In this document: positions 1 through 7,724 of the stretch, one piece after another
How positions within the stretch are numbered: position 1 is the stretch's first letter
How the letters are laid out: every line of letters begins with the position of its first letter
NCBI GenBank assembly: GCA_004552725.1
Contig: SFNM01000012.1
Location: forward strand, 1-30,888
Source of the DNA: Bacteroidales bacterium
Lineage (GTDB): Bacteria > Bacteroidota > Bacteroidia > Bacteroidales > Muribaculaceae
Direction of reading: 5' to 3'
DNA length: 30,888 bases
The notes under the pieces: model-generated
Database searches by the model: none
Told to the model about the DNA's origin: nothing
The model's input: only the letters and a program-made list of their open reading frames with translations
Made by a program: the position numbers and the translations under genes

Positions 1-545
1 GGGATATTCTTCATAGCCTTTGAATCGTGTACAGATGCAGTCGTGATATGGAAGAAGGCTGGAATCTGGGTCTCCACATCTAATAATGTATGACCCTTGA
101 TGCCGCCTTTCCTCTTTCGAAACTTCGCCCACCAGAAGACCGCGAGGCACAAATCGATGGTGGTGGAATCGAATGCGTAGACATTCCCTTTCAGATCAAA
201 GATATTGACTTTTCGCTTCTCCCTGGCCTCCGAGACAAGATAATATGCGTACTCCTCGAAGATTCGATAATCTCGATTTTGATTGGCATACGCAAGATTT
301 GTCTTGGAGACATTCCGGCCCATTCCGAGGTGATAGCACTTGTTGCTGTGAGCGTCAAGAATTGTTATCAGATCGCGCAGGCTTGAGCGGTTACATAATT
401 GGCCGAACATCATAGCGAGCAGTTGGTTCCAGCATGTGAAATGCTTCACATACTTGTCACCTCCGTACTTGGCAACGATACGATTGAACTTGCTTCGATT
501 CAAAAAGGCCACCAACTGGGCGAAAACATATTTGACGTTATACAT
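1..545 (-). CDS. IS4-family transposase, partial (3' end beyond window)
   Basis: Reading the minus strand from the ATG at 545 gives an open frame of about 181 codons running off the left edge. It starts MYNVKYVFAQLVAFLNRSKF and has the N-terminal region (DUF4372-like) of Bacteroidetes IS4-group transposases, roughly residues 1-75. At about residues 122-130 is YAFDSTTID, which fits the first catalytic Asp of the DDE triad, followed by the basic RKRKGGIKGHTLLD stretch and TASVHDSKAM. The remaining catalytic residues and the C-terminus lie outside the window. No frameshift is seen in the visible part, so the element may be intact. The far end and target-site duplication cannot be seen; the near end should lie between 546 and about 700. 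Family assignment is from motif memory. Confidence 0.85.
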   Translation of the reverse strand, partial: MYNVKYVFAQLVAFLNRSKFNRIVAKYGGDKYVKHFTCWNQLLAMMFGQLCNRSSLRDLITILDAHSNKCYHLGMGRNVSKTNLAYANQNRDYRIFEEYAYYLVSEAREKRKVNIFDLKGNVYAFDSTTIDLCLAVFWWAKFRKRKGGIKGHTLLDVETQIPAFFHITTASVHDSKAMKNI

Positions 546-546
546 A

Positions 547-566
547 GCTCCGAATTTTTACGGAGC
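547..566 (-). promoter_or_regulatory. Hairpin covering the transposase start
   Basis: On the minus strand GCTCCG (566-561) and CGGAGC (552-547) form a perfect 6-bp stem with an 8-base loop, ending one base before the transposase ATG. The 3' arm holds the only GGAG near the start. A transcript entering from outside the element would fold here, while one starting from the promoter at 567-574 would begin inside the 5' arm and could not. Regulation is inferred. Confidence 0.45.
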
Positions 567-574
567 CAAATATA
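567..574 (-). promoter_or_regulatory. Candidate -7 box for the transposase
   Basis: The minus strand reads TATATTTG here, matching the Bacteroidetes -7 consensus TAnnTTTG. A TTTG lies upstream (600-597), but the spacer of 22 is longer than the usual 19-20. The expected start of transcription, about 560-563, falls within the leader hairpin. Confidence 0.4.
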
Positions 575-721
575 GCAAATCAAGTCCGTTCGGTCGCAAA
601 ACCTTTGCAACAAACTAAATTTCAACGATTTCAAAGTACTCTTCCCGATTTTAATGGGACATTAATAACCTTAATTTTTTGCAAATTTAGCGATTTTTCG
701 TAAGTTTCGGACGAAATCTTT

Positions 722-760
722 CAAAAAACGGAGGCAGACATTGATGATGCCTACCTCCGT
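722..760 (-). terminator. Rho-independent terminator of the GLUG-repeat gene
   Basis: Arms 728-741 and 747-760 form a 14-bp stem with a 5-base loop. The two imperfect positions become G-U pairs in minus-strand RNA but are C-A mismatches in plus-strand RNA. On the minus strand the stem is followed by six T. Both points show it works for the minus-strand gene ending at 780. Confidence 0.8.
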
Positions 761-779
761 AGTTTATTTAGTGGAATTG

Positions 780-2030
780 TTAGCGCAGGATAAGTTTGGT
801 GGCTTGGCCGTTGATTACCAAGATATAGTATCCGGCGGGGAGGGAGATTGCTTGGCCGGAGGCGATGTGGCGACCGGTGAAGTCGTAAACCTCTACAGTA
901 GTATCAGATGAAATGGTGCGCCCATTTACGATGAAGTTGACATCGTTATCATTAAATACCGAGCGCACGGAAGCGACTTCGGCTTCCCATGCCAACACGG
1001 GGAACCCATTGTTTAAGCCTTCGGGAGCGGCTACAAAGTTGGATGTATTGCCATTGAGTACGGCGATAGCATCGGTTTGGCCGAGTTCGTCGGCTGTAAC
1101 AGCGGTGGCGTGCGAGTCGTCGCAGCCTGACAACTCGCTCACATAGAGGCAATCAGATACTTTGTTGGAGTACATCATATCCGACACTATGGCATGGGGC
1201 GAGCCCATATAGGGGTTTGAGTTGCCGGTGATAGCGCCCACATTATAACAGTGTGAGATGGCGAACGAGTCGTAGAGTGCACCACCGATGCCTGCGCCAC
1301 CAAATCCGGAGGCGGTGACGGGAGCGGAGTTGTAGCAGTATTCTATCGAGGCATTGTAAGCACCCTGTCCCGCGATACCACCAACTTCGGTAGAGCCAAG
1401 AACAGCGCCATGGTTCACGCAACAAGCCACTTTGCCGCCTTCCATACAACCTACGAAGCCACCGGTGAACATATTGCCGGTGACAGTGGCATAATTGGCA
1501 CAGTTTTGGATAGTTCCTCCAAGCATTTGGCCCACGAAGCCGCCGGTGACGATATCGCCGGTGATGGTGGAATTTGCGCCAAGAATAAGGTTGCAGATAG
1601 ATGACTCTGTGCGCAAGACGGCAAAAAATCCTGTACCGCCGATTTCTTCGTCGAAGAATTCAACGGCAAGGTTGTCGATTGTGTGATAGTTGCCATTGAG
1701 TGTGCCCATAAAAGCCAACGAGTTGTCGACATTTTCTTGAGTTTGGCCATCGGTGTAGGTATCGAACAAACCGATTACCGGGAACTTCCGGCCAGCATCG
1801 GCAGCCATATCCAAATCGTCGGTGAGGCTGAAGAATTGGCCTTCGAAGGTAGTACCCGCATTGACTTGCTCGGCAAGGTATGCCAAGTGAGCGGGAGAAG
1901 AGATGATAAAGGGAGAGTTGGCAGAGCCGTCGCCTTCGGTCCATGAGGAGGCAGAGCCGTCCCAAGGGGCTGAAGCGAGGGCTGAAGCGGCGCAAAAAGC
2001 GGCAGCAGTAAGTGTGTAAATTTTCTTCAT
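780..2030 (-). CDS. Secreted GLUG-repeat protein with T9SS C-terminal signal
   Basis: The protein is 416 aa. Residues 1-20 (MKKIYTLTAAAFCAASALAS) form a signal peptide. Residues 22-58 resemble the lead-in found before GLUG/peptidase-M26-type repeats (WDGSASSWTEGDGSANSPF). About five degenerate GLUG-like repeats follow at residues 159-270, of the form GGFVGxxxGGxIxxCxNxAxVTG, and probably fold as a beta-solenoid. The last 40 residues (VEVYDFTGRHIASG, then LPAGYYILVINGQATKLILR) match a type A C-terminal signal of type IX secretion, so export to the surface or medium is likely. No peptidase motif is visible, so adhesion or surface display is the most that can be inferred. It is transcribed alone, divergently from the DUF6155 gene. 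Confidence 0.8.
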   Translation of the reverse strand: MKKIYTLTAAAFCAASALASAPWDGSASSWTEGDGSANSPFIISSPAHLAYLAEQVNAGTTFEGQFFSLTDDLDMAADAGRKFPVIGLFDTYTDGQTQENVDNSLAFMGTLNGNYHTIDNLAVEFFDEEIGGTGFFAVLRTESSICNLILGANSTITGDIVTGGFVGQMLGGTIQNCANYATVTGNMFTGGFVGCMEGGKVACCVNHGAVLGSTEVGGIAGQGAYNASIEYCYNSAPVTASGFGGAGIGGALYDSFAISHCYNVGAITGNSNPYMGSPHAIVSDMMYSNKVSDCLYVSELSGCDDSHATAVTADELGQTDAIAVLNGNTSNFVAAPEGLNNGFPVLAWEAEVASVRSVFNDNDVNFIVNGRTISSDTTVEVYDFTGRHIASGQAISLPAGYYILVINGQATKLILR

Positions 2031-2055
2031 ACTCTATAAATTTTAAAACTGACTG

Positions 2056-2063
2056 CAAATATA
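2056..2063 (-). promoter_or_regulatory. Candidate -7 box for the GLUG-repeat gene
   Basis: The minus strand reads TATATTTG, a fit to TAnnTTTG, 26 bases before the ATG at 2030. No convincing -33 TTTG is at the right spacing. Confidence 0.4.
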
Positions 2064-2086
2064 CAAATAATTTCCAAAGAATTTCG

Positions 2087-2094
2087 TAACTTTG
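2087..2094 (+). promoter_or_regulatory. Candidate -7 box for the DUF6155-porin operon
   Basis: TAACTTTG fits TAnnTTTG exactly. Transcription would start near 2100, leaving a leader of about ten bases before the ATG at 2110. This box overlaps the in-frame TTG at 2092, which argues against that TTG as the start. Confidence 0.55.
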
Positions 2095-2109
2095 CATAAA
2101 TTTTACAAG

Positions 2110-2628
2110 ATGTCGAAAGCAAATCTCAAAAAAGAAGTCAGCCAAATGTCGGCGGAGCAACTGCGCGAGATAATTCTCGACGCGTATGATGCAGTGCCCG
2201 AAATCAAGCAGTATTTCGAGTATTTCATCAATCCCGATGAGGACAAACTCCTCACTGACTTCTCAGAATTTGTGAAAAAAGAGTTTTACCGAAGTAAGCG
2301 CCATAACTGCAAAGCGAGAGTGTTGGTGGTGAAACGCGAACTGAAAAAAATGCAAGGTTTCGGGATGTCGTATCACAAATTTAACAATGCGCTATTGATA
2401 GTTGTTGTGCATATCGGCATTGCTGACAAATTTGTGTATCTGACCGATGCACATCGCAAATTGGTGGATTTCTGCATAGAGCAATTGCTCGCACGCGCCG
2501 ACAAAGTCGGGCAGTATAGCGACATACTTAAACGTATTGACGAAACTATTATAAAATGTGATTACGTCACTTTCGACATCAAAGAGCGCTGTAGAATAGC
2601 AGTGAGAAACCACAAAGAACAGTTATGA
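2110..2628 (+). CDS. DUF6155 family protein
   Basis: The protein is 172 aa from the ATG at 2110; an earlier in-frame TTG at 2092 lies inside the promoter box. The N-terminus (MSKANLKKEVSQMSAEQLRE, then an ILDAYDAVPEIKQYFEYF-type stretch and NPDEDKL) has the pattern I recognise from DUF6155, a cytoplasmic all-helical family of unknown function. There is no signal peptide or membrane segment. It ends in an ATGA overlap with the porin gene, so the two are probably translationally coupled. The family name is recalled from sequence pattern, and no function can be given. Confidence 0.7.
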   Translation: MSKANLKKEVSQMSAEQLREIILDAYDAVPEIKQYFEYFINPDEDKLLTDFSEFVKKEFYRSKRHNCKARVLVVKRELKKMQGFGMSYHKFNNALLIVVVHIGIADKFVYLTDAHRKLVDFCIEQLLARADKVGQYSDILKRIDETIIKCDYVTFDIKERCRIAVRNHKEQL

Positions 2629-4565
2629 ATCGAAATATAGCCATCATATTGCTATTGCTGAGTTTGGGCACCGTGGCTTTCGGCAAGAAGAAAACGGTGT
2701 TGGAACCTTCGTATGCGTGGCAAATGACCTATCCGCTCGGTCTCCGCACTGAAGCCACCATCGACACACTTTTTGAGGACTACGCTCAGCGGTTTGTGCC
2801 CGGTGCAATCTACGATGCCACAGCGGCCACCGGCAACTACGGAGCGCAGGCCTACAATGCCGTGTGGATGGACCAATCAGTGCGTAGCGACTTCTTTTTC
2901 CGCGACGGATTGGAGTACTATCTACCCTCGCCAAAGAAGCACATCTTCTACAATACTCGTATTCCGATGACACTGGTGAGTTACAATACCGGCGGCGAGC
3001 GCGACAATGCTCAAGACCACTTGGGCGTGACCTTCTCGGGCAACGTAAACAGTCGCTTGCAAATCGGTGCTATGCTCAACTATATTTATTCCAAAGGCAG
3101 TTACAATTACCAATCTGACAAAGACCTCGATTGGGGCTTTTCTGCTTCGTACATCGGCGATAGATATGAGTTTCAAGGCTTTGGCTATCACTACAATTTA
3201 GTAAATAAGGAGAATGGCGGCATCACCGACTCGCTCTACATCCTCGATCCGGCACTGATACAAGGCGGTGTGTCGACAGTTGACCCAAAAACCATCCCGA
3301 CTCGACTAAGCAACGCCCACTCGCGCAACAAAGGTCAGCACATCACCCTCAACAACCGCTATAAAGTGGGCTTTTGGGCTGAAAAATACGAAGGCGACTC
3401 AGTAGTGAGCCGTACCTATATTCCCGTGACTTCTTTCTTCTGGAATTTCGACTACGATGCCGCACGCCACATTTTTCGCGATGATGCATCGGGTGAAATC
3501 TCCAATTATTTCGACAATATATACTTGAATGGCCGCGAAACCGGCGACGAAACGTCTTATTGGAGCATATCCAACACAGTAGGCATATCCTTATTGGAAG
3601 GTTTTCATCGCTATGCCAAGTTCGGTTTGGCAGCCTACGCCACTCACCAAGTGGCGCGCTACACCCAAACAGCCGACACGTTGGACCACACCGACCTCAC
3701 TCCCCTACCCGTGTCGGTATTGCCATCTGAGACAGAACATAACGTGACCGTGGGCGGCCAACTTACCAAGCAACACGGCTCCATCCTCACCTATATGGCC
3801 ACCGCTGAATTCGGAGTGACCGGACGACGCTCCGGCGATGTAAATATCAATGGACAAATCACCACTCGCATCCCAATACTTGGCGACACCATGGCTGTAA
3901 GCGCTCACGGCGCCTTCACCAACACTGCAACGTCCTACTTTATGCAGCACTTCATCTCAAACCACTTCGCATGGGAGAATGATTTCAGCAAAGAGCGGCG
4001 TGTGCGCATCGGCGGACGTTTGCATTTACCTCAAACATTCACCACGGTTGAAGCCGAGGTGACTAATGTGGAGAATTACCTCTATTTCAACCGCCAATTT
4101 CTGCCGGAATGTCACACCGATAACGTGCAAATATTCAGCGCCCGCCTCAGCCAACATCTGCAAGCCGGGCCTCTGGGTTGGGACAACCGCATTACATATC
4201 AAACCAGTTCGAACGAGCAAGTAATTCCGCTACCAAAGTTGGTAGTTTACTCAAATCTATATCTCAATTTCAAAGTAGCCACGTTGAGTGTGCAATTAGG
4301 TATGGATTGCCACTATTATACTCGCTACTATGCGCCTAACTACCAACCGGCTACAGGGGCCTTTGCCAATCAACACGAATTGAAATACGGCAACTACCCG
4401 CTTATGAACGCTTACGCCAATTTCAAGTTGTCGAAAACCCGCTTCTATGTGATGTGGAGCCATATAAACCAAGGTTGGTTCTCGTCGGATTATTTCTCGA
4501 TGCGCCACTATCCACTCAATCCTCGACGCTTCCAAATAGGGCTTTCAGTGGATTTTGCCAACTAA
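2625..4565 (+). CDS. Putative outer-membrane porin (Porin_10-like)
   Basis: The protein is 646 aa. Residues 1-20 (MNRNIAIILLLLSLGTVAFG) are a signal peptide. A conserved block at residues 89-124 (FFFRDGLEYYLP, KKHIFYNTRIPMTLVSYNTG) is the hallmark of the Bacteroidetes putative porin family (Porin_10, PF14121). From about residue 130 onward the sequence alternates hydrophobic and polar residues and is rich in aromatics, as in a large beta-barrel, and it ends in a barrel-like strand (FQIGLSVDFAN). It should form an outer-membrane channel; the substrate is unknown. The start overlaps the DUF6155 stop by ATGA. Confidence 0.8.
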   Translation: MNRNIAIILLLLSLGTVAFGKKKTVLEPSYAWQMTYPLGLRTEATIDTLFEDYAQRFVPGAIYDATAATGNYGAQAYNAVWMDQSVRSDFFFRDGLEYYLPSPKKHIFYNTRIPMTLVSYNTGGERDNAQDHLGVTFSGNVNSRLQIGAMLNYIYSKGSYNYQSDKDLDWGFSASYIGDRYEFQGFGYHYNLVNKENGGITDSLYILDPALIQGGVSTVDPKTIPTRLSNAHSRNKGQHITLNNRYKVGFWAEKYEGDSVVSRTYIPVTSFFWNFDYDAARHIFRDDASGEISNYFDNIYLNGRETGDETSYWSISNTVGISLLEGFHRYAKFGLAAYATHQVARYTQTADTLDHTDLTPLPVSVLPSETEHNVTVGGQLTKQHGSILTYMATAEFGVTGRRSGDVNINGQITTRIPILGDTMAVSAHGAFTNTATSYFMQHFISNHFAWENDFSKERRVRIGGRLHLPQTFTTVEAEVTNVENYLYFNRQFLPECHTDNVQIFSARLSQHLQAGPLGWDNRITYQTSSNEQVIPLPKLVVYSNLYLNFKVATLSVQLGMDCHYYTRYYAPNYQPATGAFANQHELKYGNYPLMNAYANFKLSKTRFYVMWSHINQGWFSSDYFSMRHYPLNPRRFQIGLSVDFAN

Positions 4566-4613
4566 TTAAATAATTTTAGTATTCCACAATAGCCAAATAC
4601 ACAATAAAATTTG

Positions 4614-4621
4614 TAACTTTG
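4614..4621 (+). promoter_or_regulatory. Candidate -7 box for the chaperone-ostA cluster
   Basis: TAACTTTG fits TAnnTTTG, 24 bases before the ATG at 4646. No clear -33 element is seen. It suggests the cluster from 4646 is transcribed separately from the porin. Confidence 0.5.
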
Positions 4622-4645
4622 CCCCCAAATAGGACAAATAAAAGT

Positions 4646-6004
4646 ATGAATATCAACAAAATCATAACAATAGCCGCTTTGGGCATCACCGGATTGTGGT
4701 GCTCGGCCCAAAGTAACGTCATTGAAGAAGTGGCATGGATTATCGGCGATGAACCCATCTATAAATCCGAGATTGAGGAGATGTACCAAGATATGCAAAA
4801 CGAGCGCACTCCGATTTCCGGCGACCCATACTGCGTTATCCCCGAACAAATTGCGATCGACCGACTGTTTCTCCACCAAGCCGATTTGGACACTATCGAA
4901 GTGCCGGAATCAATGGTGCAACAACAAGTCGACTCGCAAATGAACTTCTTGATTACCAACCTCGGCTCACGCGAAAAAGTGGAGCAGTATTTCCGCAAAA
5001 CCTACGCAGATATTCGCGAATACTATACCACATCTATTCGCAATCGCTACCGCATAGGCCAGGTGCGTTCGAACCTTACAAAAGACTTGAAGGTGACACC
5101 GGGTGATGTACGTCGCTATTACGAACAATTACCGCAAGACTCCATTCCGTATGTGCCCTTGCAAGTTGAGGTGCAAATCATCACTCTCAACCCCATCATT
5201 CCTCGCCAAGAAATTGAGGACGTGAAAGCGCGTCTGCGCGACTATGCCGACCGCGTGAACCGAGGCGAGGCCGACTTCTCCACCTTGGCAATTCTCTATT
5301 CAGAAGCCCCCGAAGGCGTGCGTGGCGGTGAAATCGGTTTTATGGGTCGTGGTCAACTGGTGCCGGAATATGCAGCCGTGGCGTTCAACCTCAACGACCC
5401 CAACAAGGTGTCGAAAATCGTTGAAACCGAATACGGTTTTCACATCATTCAATTGATTGAAAAGCGCGGCGACCGCATCAACACCCGCCATATTCTATTG
5501 CGTCCAAAAGTGTCGCCCGAAGACCTCCAAGCCGCTGTGGAGCGTTTGGACTCGGTGCGCACCGATATTGTAGACAATCAACGCTTTACCTTTGAAGAAG
5601 CCGCTCGATACATTTCGCAAGACAAAGACACTTTCAACTCGCGCGGTGTGATGGTGAACTCTGCCACCGGCACCACTTGCTTTGAGATGTCGCAATTGCC
5701 CCAGGAAGTGGCCCGCACAGTGGCATCGCTCGAACCCGGCGAAATATCCAAACCGTTCATCATGCGCGACCCTAAACGCGACCGCGAAATCGTGGCCATC
5801 GTGCGCTTGACCAATCGTATCCCCGCTCACCAAGCCAACCTCTCCGACGATTATCAGTTAATCAAGGGTATGTATGAAGAGGCCGCCGGCCAACGTATCG
5901 TTGACGAATGGCTCAAAAACAAAATCAGCACCACATACGTGCGCATCGAAGAAGGATGGCGCGGTTGCGATTTCCAATATCAAGGTTGGGTTAAATCCAA
6001 ATAA
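4646..6004 (+). CDS. Periplasmic peptidyl-prolyl isomerase, SurA/parvulin type
   Basis: The protein is 452 aa from the ATG at 4646; in-frame codons upstream overlap the promoter box. It starts with a signal peptide (MNINKIITIAALGITGLWCS AQ). Residues 25-165 form a SurA-like N-terminal chaperone region. A parvulin (PPIC) domain spans about residues 170-275, with GGEIGFMGRGQLVPEYAAVAF and YGFHIIQLIEKR. A second, more divergent parvulin-like region begins with INTRHILLRPKVSPEDL near residue 278. SurA-type proteins escort unfolded outer-membrane proteins through the periplasm. The next gene is an OstA-like LPS-transport gene 18 bases downstream, a pairing common in Bacteroidales. I give no symbol because Bacteroidetes carry several such paralogues. 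Confidence 0.85.
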   Translation: MNINKIITIAALGITGLWCSAQSNVIEEVAWIIGDEPIYKSEIEEMYQDMQNERTPISGDPYCVIPEQIAIDRLFLHQADLDTIEVPESMVQQQVDSQMNFLITNLGSREKVEQYFRKTYADIREYYTTSIRNRYRIGQVRSNLTKDLKVTPGDVRRYYEQLPQDSIPYVPLQVEVQIITLNPIIPRQEIEDVKARLRDYADRVNRGEADFSTLAILYSEAPEGVRGGEIGFMGRGQLVPEYAAVAFNLNDPNKVSKIVETEYGFHIIQLIEKRGDRINTRHILLRPKVSPEDLQAAVERLDSVRTDIVDNQRFTFEEAARYISQDKDTFNSRGVMVNSATGTTCFEMSQLPQEVARTVASLEPGEISKPFIMRDPKRDREIVAIVRLTNRIPAHQANLSDDYQLIKGMYEEAAGQRIVDEWLKNKISTTYVRIEEGWRGCDFQYQGWVKSK

Positions 6005-6022
6005 TCCGCTCGCTATTTAATT

Positions 6023-7714
6023 ATGCGCAAACTCATTGCGATAATCATCACTGCTGCGGCCTGCGTTTCGCTCCTTATGGCGCGCAGTCCGCAGCAGCGT
6101 TCTGCTACCTTCACCCCGCAAGTGCCCACCGCTAATCGGGCTGTGGGCAATCGTGTTTTCTTGGAAAAAGCCGATCGGCTCACCAAAGCGGAGTTAGACT
6201 CGTTTATGGTGCTCAACGGCAACGTGATGTTCACCAAAGGACCGATGAAAATGTGGTGCGATAGCGCCCACTATTATGCCGAAACGGAATCGTTTGAGGC
6301 CTTCGGATCGGTGAAGATGCAACAAGGCGACACCTTATTTGTTTATGCCGATGAACTCAACTACAATGGGCCGAGCGAAATCTGCTACCTCTATGCCGAT
6401 GCCGGCAAGAAAGTACGTCTGATTAATCGCGATGTGACGCTCGAAACCGACGTGTTCGTATACGATTTGCGACTTGATATGGGCTACTACACCGTGGGCG
6501 GTGTGCTCTTCGACAAGCAAAATCGCTTATACTCAATGCAAGGCGAGTACATTCCATCAACCAAAGAGGCAAACTTCTACGAAGATGTGCACTTGTTTTC
6601 GCACTCCTCATCCGACACGCTCAATATCTATAGCGATACACTATATTACAACACAAATACCCATATTGCCGAACTGTTTTCGCCCAGCGAAATCATCAAC
6701 CGTCGCGGCATCATTTACACCACCAACGGGCTGTACCACACTCAGTTAGATACAGCAGCGCTATACGACCGCTCGGAAGTGGTCACTCCCGAAGGCCGCC
6801 GTATGATGGCCGACACCATTTACTACGACCGACCTGCCGGATTGGCCCACTGCTACGGTGATATGGTGCTCACCGACAGCGCTCATCACTCGCAACTCTG
6901 CGCTGATTACGGCTTCTTCAACCAACGCACCGACAGCGCATACGCCATAGGCCGTTTGCTTGTAAAAGAATATTCGCAAGGCGATACGCTATACCTACAC
7001 GGCGGCCAAATCAATGCATACCGAGTGTTCGACACCATCGTCACTCCGGCCATTCCGGCCGACACCGTGGCCGGCACTGCCGAGGTGCCGGGAAGGGTGA
7101 CCATCGACACCATCAACGTGGCCGACATCTATCCTCGCGTGCGATTCTACCGCTCTGATATGCAAGGTATTTGCGATTCGATGCGAGTGTCGCGTGCTGA
7201 CTCTTCATTGCGAATGTACGTTCACCCGGTAATATGGAGCGACAACCGCCAAATCACCGGCAATGTCATCGAACTATTTATGAACGACAGCACCATCCGC
7301 CAAGCCCGATTGCCTCAATTCGGTATCACAATCCAAAAGAAATGTGAGCCCTATTTCGACCAAATCGCCGGCAAAGAAATGATAGCCAATTTCGAAGGAG
7401 GAGAACTGCGCCAACTCGATATCAACGGCAACGTGGAGATGATTCTCTATCCCGAAGAAAACGACTCCACATTCAATAAAATGGTAACCGCTCAGAGTTC
7501 GTTCCTCACCGCCACATTCCGCGACCGAGCCACAGAATACGTGCGCTTATGGCCCGAAACCACCGGCAAAGCCATTCCGCTCTTTTTGGTGAAGAAGTCG
7601 CAACTCTACTTGCCGAAATTTGTATACCACGAGAATGTGCGCCCGCTTTCGCCCGCCGACGTGTTCATCATCCCCAAGGAGATGGATCGCTTGATGGAGT
7701 CGGGCGAGCAATAA
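6023..7714 (+). CDS. OstA-like protein (LptA/LptD N-terminal relative)
   Basis: The protein is 563 aa. Residues 1-20 are a signal peptide (MRKLIAIIITAAACVSLLMA). Repeated beta-strand units follow, such as VMFTKGPMKMWCDSAHYYAE, FGSVKMQQGDTLFVYADELN and NLYSDTLYYN-type strands. These are typical of the OstA/LptA beta-jellyroll family as found in Bacteroidetes (OstA_2). By analogy it should help carry lipopolysaccharide or lipooligosaccharide across the periplasm; substrate and partners are inferred. It is much longer than E. coli LptA, which is normal for the Bacteroidetes form. It lies between the chaperone gene (18-base gap) and the MATE gene (10-base gap), almost certainly in one operon. Confidence 0.8.
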   Translation: MRKLIAIIITAAACVSLLMARSPQQRSATFTPQVPTANRAVGNRVFLEKADRLTKAELDSFMVLNGNVMFTKGPMKMWCDSAHYYAETESFEAFGSVKMQQGDTLFVYADELNYNGPSEICYLYADAGKKVRLINRDVTLETDVFVYDLRLDMGYYTVGGVLFDKQNRLYSMQGEYIPSTKEANFYEDVHLFSHSSSDTLNIYSDTLYYNTNTHIAELFSPSEIINRRGIIYTTNGLYHTQLDTAALYDRSEVVTPEGRRMMADTIYYDRPAGLAHCYGDMVLTDSAHHSQLCADYGFFNQRTDSAYAIGRLLVKEYSQGDTLYLHGGQINAYRVFDTIVTPAIPADTVAGTAEVPGRVTIDTINVADIYPRVRFYRSDMQGICDSMRVSRADSSLRMYVHPVIWSDNRQITGNVIELFMNDSTIRQARLPQFGITIQKKCEPYFDQIAGKEMIANFEGGELRQLDINGNVEMILYPEENDSTFNKMVTAQSSFLTATFRDRATEYVRLWPETTGKAIPLFLVKKSQLYLPKFVYHENVRPLSPADVFIIPKEMDRLMESGEQ

Positions 7715-7724
7715 TCAAAGCTTC

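Noticed and set aside
2092..2109. An upstream TTG start for the DUF6155 protein
   Set aside because: The TTG is part of the TAACTTTG promoter box, and the family N-terminus begins at the ATG at 2110.
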